Shown: positions 61,210 to 64,000 of the stretch, in pieces
How positions within the stretch are numbered: position 1 is the stretch's first letter
Layout: each line of letters begins with the position of its first letter
Source: an uncultured Methanobrevibacter sp.
GTDB taxonomy: Archaea > Methanobacteriota > Methanobacteria > Methanobacteriales > Methanobacteriaceae
Reading direction: 5' to 3'
Length of the DNA: 64,000 nucleotides
NCBI RefSeq assembly: GCF_902771435.1
Contig: NZ_CACXXB010000002.1
Span: 1-64,000, forward strand
Notes under the pieces: generated by a model
Told to the model about the DNA's origin: nothing
The model's input: the letters and a program-made list of their open reading frames with translations, nothing else
The model's database searches: none
Translations under genes and position numbers: made by a program

Positions 61210-61600
61210 AAAGAGATAGCAGGAATTTTTTGATTTTAACCATTTACTTTTTTTTAGGGAATATGGGATTTAAGGATTAGGAGGATGGTGACAGCCCAAT
61301 GCTGTCTCAAAAAATTCTCTTATGAAATCCATGAAACCTTTTTTTGGGGATTAAATATGGGTTCGATGTAACAATCGATTTTTTAATTTGTTCTGCAATG
61401 CTACTCATTAGGGGAGGCTATGAGTTTACATTCATGTATGCTATAAGTTATTTTTCACGTTAAAGTTTCAATCTTCATTCCGGTGTGTTTTTTCGATGTT
61501 TTTTGCTATCTCCTCGGATTTGAAAGCACAGTGTTTGTAGCTTTCAATACAGACTTGGGCCGATAGTATATAAAAGCTTTTTGTAACTGTTTGGTAACCA
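61210..61600. other. Non-coding stretch with a GC-rich hairpin and minus-strand fragments
   Basis: GACAGC-CCAAT-GCTGTC (61290-61306) is a perfect hairpin in a GC-rich patch (61278-61310) of an otherwise AT-rich region. On the minus strand the same stretch reads MDFIREFFETALGCHHPPNP before a stop, and a second fragment reads CIESYKHCAFKSEEIAKNI and onward to a stop at about 61468. A TATA-like TTTATATA on the minus strand lies at 61567-61574. These may be a small RNA, tiny genes or decayed remains. None is convincing as a gene. Confidence 0.45.
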
Positions 61601-61608
61601 TGAAAAAC

Positions 61609-61623
61609 CGAAAAGTTTATATG
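61609..61623 (+). promoter_or_regulatory. BRE/TATA promoter of HxlR gene
   Basis: CCGAAAAGTTTATATG (from 61609) is a near-ideal archaeal BRE plus TATA box, about 50-60 bp before ATG 61672 with an AAGGAGGT ribosome-binding site. GTAAC occurs twice just upstream (about 61583 and 61593), perhaps an operator for self-control. Confidence 0.6.
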
Positions 61624-61671
61624 CTTTAAAAACAAGTCAATATAGCCGACTGATTTTAAGGAGGTATTATC

Positions 61672-62043
61672 ATGAACATCACTAAACATGTTAAATCATG
61701 TCCGATAGAATTGGTTGTAAAATTAATTAACAAAAAATGGGTAATTCAGATAATGAGAGATTTGTTTTACGGCAAATCCCGTTTTCACGAATTCAATGAG
61801 GATAAGCCTGATCTTTCAAACAAGGTCCTAAGCAACTGCCTTAAGGATATGGAAAGCAACGGTTTAATCCAACGTATTGTTGATAAATGCGATAAGAAAA
61901 ACGTAAAATACATATTAACTGAAAAGGGCAAATCATTAAACAAGGTTTTGTATGAAATTGCCATGGTAACTGTTGACAGTGAAAATTACTCCGAAAAGCT
62001 CGCCGGTGAACTGAAGGCAAGTTTTAAGGAAAACTTGTTATAG
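61672..62043 (+). CDS. HxlR family transcriptional regulator
   Basis: This 123-residue winged-helix protein has the family start CPIELVVKLINKKWVIQIM with DLFYGKSRFHEF, the LSNKVLSNCLKDMESNGLIQRI recognition helix and wing, and a C-terminal dimer helix. Cys10 (in SCPIE) is the redox- or electrophile-sensing Cys of many HxlR members. Such regulators often sit beside flavodoxin or oxidoreductase genes; a flavoprotein gene begins at 63571 past serS. Its promoter and ribosome-binding site are unusually strong. Confidence 0.88.
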   Translation: MNITKHVKSCPIELVVKLINKKWVIQIMRDLFYGKSRFHEFNEDKPDLSNKVLSNCLKDMESNGLIQRIVDKCDKKNVKYILTEKGKSLNKVLYEIAMVTVDSENYSEKLAGELKASFKENLL

Positions 62044-62186
62044 CTATTGGGGTTGCGGTGTGAACCCTAAACACTACTTTTTTTGATTTTGAAAAATTTC
62101 CAGAATTCTGTTTAATTTTAGCATTAACTTTAAAAAACAAGAGAAACTAAACTAATATTGAATAAAATATTTTAGGGGACAAAATA

Positions 62187-63464
62187 TTGTTAGATATAAA
62201 ATTATTCAGAGAAAATCCGGAAATCATCATAGACTCTGAAAAGAAGAGATTTAGAGACACAGAAAATGTTGAAAAAGTAATAGAATATGACACCTTATGG
62301 AGAGAAGGTGAAAGAAAACTCAATTCCTTAAGATCTGAGAAAAATAAATTATCCAAATCATTCAAAAAGGCCAAAGAGGAAGGAAATTTAGATGAAGTGA
62401 TTGCCAGATCTAAAGAGGTAGCGGCTGAAATCAAAGAATTGACAGCTAAAAATGCAGAATACCTTCAGCTCAGAGATGACTACAGATACAAGGTCGGAAA
62501 CATCATTGATGAGGATGTTCCAATCTCAGACACTGAAGACGATAATGTAGTAGTCAGAACCTACGGCGAAATCCCTAAACATGACTTTGAACTTCTAAAT
62601 CATGTTGATCTCATTAAAAAAATCGATGGAGCAGACCTTGAAACAGCGGCCGAGATTGCAGGTGCCCGTTTCTACTACCTTAAAAGAGATATCCTTCACC
62701 TGAACCTTGCACTGATTCAGTTTGCACTTTCCGAGTTGGAAAATGAAGGTTACATTCCAATGCAAACCCCATTCTTTGTAAAAGGCGAAGTTGCAGCTGA
62801 AACTTCAGAATTGGGCGAATTTTATGAAACCCTTTACAAGGTTGAAAATGAGGACATGTATCTTATTGCAACCGCTGAACAGACCCTTGCGGCTCTTCAC
62901 AGGGATGAAATCATACCTCCTGAAGACTTGCCTTTGAGATACTGTGCGCTTTCTACCTGCTTTAGAAAAGAGGCAGGGTCCCACGGAAAGGACACACTCG
63001 GTATATTCAGGGTTCACCAGTTCGAAAAAATCGAACAGTTCATCTATTCCGCTCCTGATGATTCAAGAAACCAGCATGACCACCTGATGGAGGTTACAGA
63101 AAGAATCTATCAGAAATTAGGTCTTCCGTATCAGGTAATAGCTATCGTATCCTCTGCATTGAATGACAATGCTGCAATCAAATACGACCTTGAAGCCTGG
63201 TTCCCTGGTTCCGGTGCATTCAGGGAATTGGTATCCTGTACTAACTGTAAGGACTACCAGGCACGTAAAACCAAAACACGTGTTGGAAGGGCAGGTTCCG
63301 GAGATGCACAGGCTCTTCACACCTTAAACAGTACAGCTATTGCAACTGAAAGGACCATGTGTTGTATTCTTGAAAACTATCAGCAGGCCGACGGCAGTGT
63401 TAAAGTTCCTGAAGTGTTAGTCCCTTACATGAATGGAAAAACTGTTATTGAAGCTAAAAAATAG
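62187..63464 (+). CDS. serS: Seryl-tRNA synthetase, standard type
   Basis: SerS charges tRNA-Ser with serine. The 425-residue protein starts at TTG 62187. It has an N-terminal antiparallel coiled-coil arm (about residues 25-100; rich in KLSKSFKKAKEEG), motif 2 (LRYCALSTCFRKEAGSHG) and motif 3 (TERTMCCILENYQQADGS). This is the common bacterial/eukaryotic form, not the rare zinc-dependent type known from some methanogens. A perfect terminator overlaps its stop. Confidence 0.96.
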   Translation: MLDIKLFRENPEIIIDSEKKRFRDTENVEKVIEYDTLWREGERKLNSLRSEKNKLSKSFKKAKEEGNLDEVIARSKEVAAEIKELTAKNAEYLQLRDDYRYKVGNIIDEDVPISDTEDDNVVVRTYGEIPKHDFELLNHVDLIKKIDGADLETAAEIAGARFYYLKRDILHLNLALIQFALSELENEGYIPMQTPFFVKGEVAAETSELGEFYETLYKVENEDMYLIATAEQTLAALHRDEIIPPEDLPLRYCALSTCFRKEAGSHGKDTLGIFRVHQFEKIEQFIYSAPDDSRNQHDHLMEVTERIYQKLGLPYQVIAIVSSALNDNAAIKYDLEAWFPGSGAFRELVSCTNCKDYQARKTKTRVGRAGSGDAQALHTLNSTAIATERTMCCILENYQQADGSVKVPEVLVPYMNGKTVIEAKK

Positions 63465-63490
63465 CTTCAACCCTATTTTTTTTAATTTTT
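63448..63490 (+). terminator. Terminator hairpin after serS
   Basis: TTGAAGCTA (63448-63456) and TAGCTTCAA (63462-63470) form a perfect 9-bp stem with a five-A loop over the serS stop codon, followed by CCCTATTTTTTTT. Confidence 0.75.
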
Positions 63491-63570
63491 CCAAAAATTC
63501 AATTATTTACTTATATGATTTCTTCTTTTTTTAGAACATTTTATTAATCAAGTTTTTATAATCTATAATT

Positions 63571-64000
63571 ATGAAAACAATTGTCATTAATGCAAGTCCG
63601 AGAAAAACATGGAATACTGCCGAAATAATGCAGGCTGCCCAAAAGGGAGCGGAATCCGTCGGGGCTGAAACTGAATACTTCAATTTATATGATCTCGTTT
63701 TTAAGGGTTGCAGGAGCTGTCTTGTCTGCAAACTCAAAACAAAAACCAAAGGAAAATGCTACTGGAATGATGACTTGACTGATGTAATAGACAAGATACT
63801 AGCATCCGATTGCCTTTTGATAGGCTCGCCGATTTATTTCGGCCAGCCTACAAGTGAATTTCGAGCTTTAATAGAACGCCTGATATTCTGCATAATGTCT
63901 TATGATGACGGGTCAAGCTATTTTACAGGCAAGGTCAATGTCGGAATTTTCTACACGATGAACGCTCCACTTGAGTTTTATGAAAATTCCATGAAGGACA
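63571..64000 (+). CDS. Flavodoxin-fold NAD(P)H-dependent oxidoreductase (3' end outside window)
   Basis: The first 143 codons are present. The start KTIVINASPRKTWNTAEIMQ is the FMN-phosphate loop of the NADPH-dependent FMN reductase family, and LLIGSPIYFGQPTSEFRALI is its second FMN segment. A cysteine cluster GCRSCLVCKLKTKTKGKC (around residues 47-64) resembles that of iron-sulfur flavoproteins, though its last spacing is longer. A cluster or redox thiols are possible. The gene runs off the window edge. An HxlR regulator and serS precede it. Confidence 0.85.
   Translation, partial: MKTIVINASPRKTWNTAEIMQAAQKGAESVGAETEYFNLYDLVFKGCRSCLVCKLKTKTKGKCYWNDDLTDVIDKILASDCLLIGSPIYFGQPTSEFRALIERLIFCIMSYDDGSSYFTGKVNVGIFYTMNAPLEFYENSMKD

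Noticed and set aside
61468..61689. 73-residue minus-strand protein
   Set aside because: It lacks a ribosome-binding site, and its start lies across the strong HxlR promoter and ribosome-binding site. Only its last 30 residues look protein-like, so it is noted only as a possible remnant.

Overview
The window is an AT-rich stretch (roughly two-thirds A+T by eye) of a methanogenic archaeon. It most resembles Methanobrevibacter or a close relative in the Methanobacteriales; this is inferred from gene content, without a database search. Methanogen genes include the AtwA component of the methyl-coenzyme M reductase activation system, CfbC for coenzyme F430, MfnB for methanofuran and an archaeal-type riboflavin synthase. 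Archaeal information genes include L37Ae, RpoP, a Brix protein, KEOPS Pcc1, prefoldin beta and deoxyhypusine synthase. Several very large adhesin-like surface proteins, frequent TTG/GTG starts and GGAGG or GGTGAT ribosome-binding sites also fit.

Layout. (1) 1-12.9 kb: a surface-protein island with the tail of one adhesin-like gene, a membrane-anchored beta-helix protein, a 1714-residue Ig-repeat giant, an 828-residue beta-helix/Ig protein and a fifth gene split by an exact 8-bp duplication inside a 51-bp tandem repeat. A DUF371 gene and tRNA-Leu(GAG) lie in the middle. (2) 13.2-17.2 kb: galU, an aldo/keto reductase with ferredoxin-type cysteines, and a three-gene radical-SAM/SPASM locus flanked by two small Cys-rich proteins, the second only 41 residues. 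(3) 17.3-24.2 kb: a P1B metal ATPase behind a triplicated promoter element, hisG, a CBS-domain regulator, deoxyhypusine synthase, and minus-strand DUF5654 and pyrF. (4) 24.4-32.8 kb: cbiMNQO cobalt transport, ribC, a GT2/DUF2304 pair, a CCG/LUD iron-sulfur pair, mfnB and guaB.

(5) 33.0-34.9 kb: the archaeal cluster L37Ae-rpoP-Brix-pcc1-pfdB-DUF3194. A 620-bp non-coding stretch follows, with several palindromes and a candidate small RNA. (6) 35.5-38.2 kb: a HisA/HisF relative, a 59-residue membrane protein on the minus strand, a CDF transporter and a PfkB kinase. (7) 38.4-47.4 kb: a 2412-residue DUF4011/SF1 helicase-nuclease with an enormous acidic insertion, then uvrC. (8) 47.5-64 kb: mostly housekeeping genes, including atwA, a stress protein, a ferredoxin/geranylgeranyl reductase pair, galE, purF, a U32 protein, cfbC, ogt, an MFS transporter, HAD and ArsC-like proteins, an HxlR regulator, serS and a truncated flavoprotein.

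Themes across the window are metal handling and the cofactors that depend on it: cobalt uptake, P1B ATPase, CDF exporter, F430, methanofuran and flavin. Two recurring operator-like sequences appear: AGTA-N-TACT, and TTAGG-N4-CCTAA (DtxR-like). No CRISPR array, rRNA, insertion sequence or prophage was recognised. The strongest leads for new biology are the radical-SAM/Cys-rich peptide locus, the repeat-mediated frameshift in the adhesin gene, the promoter array of the P1B ATPase, the candidate RNA near 35.4-35.5 kb, and the helicase with its acidic insertion.
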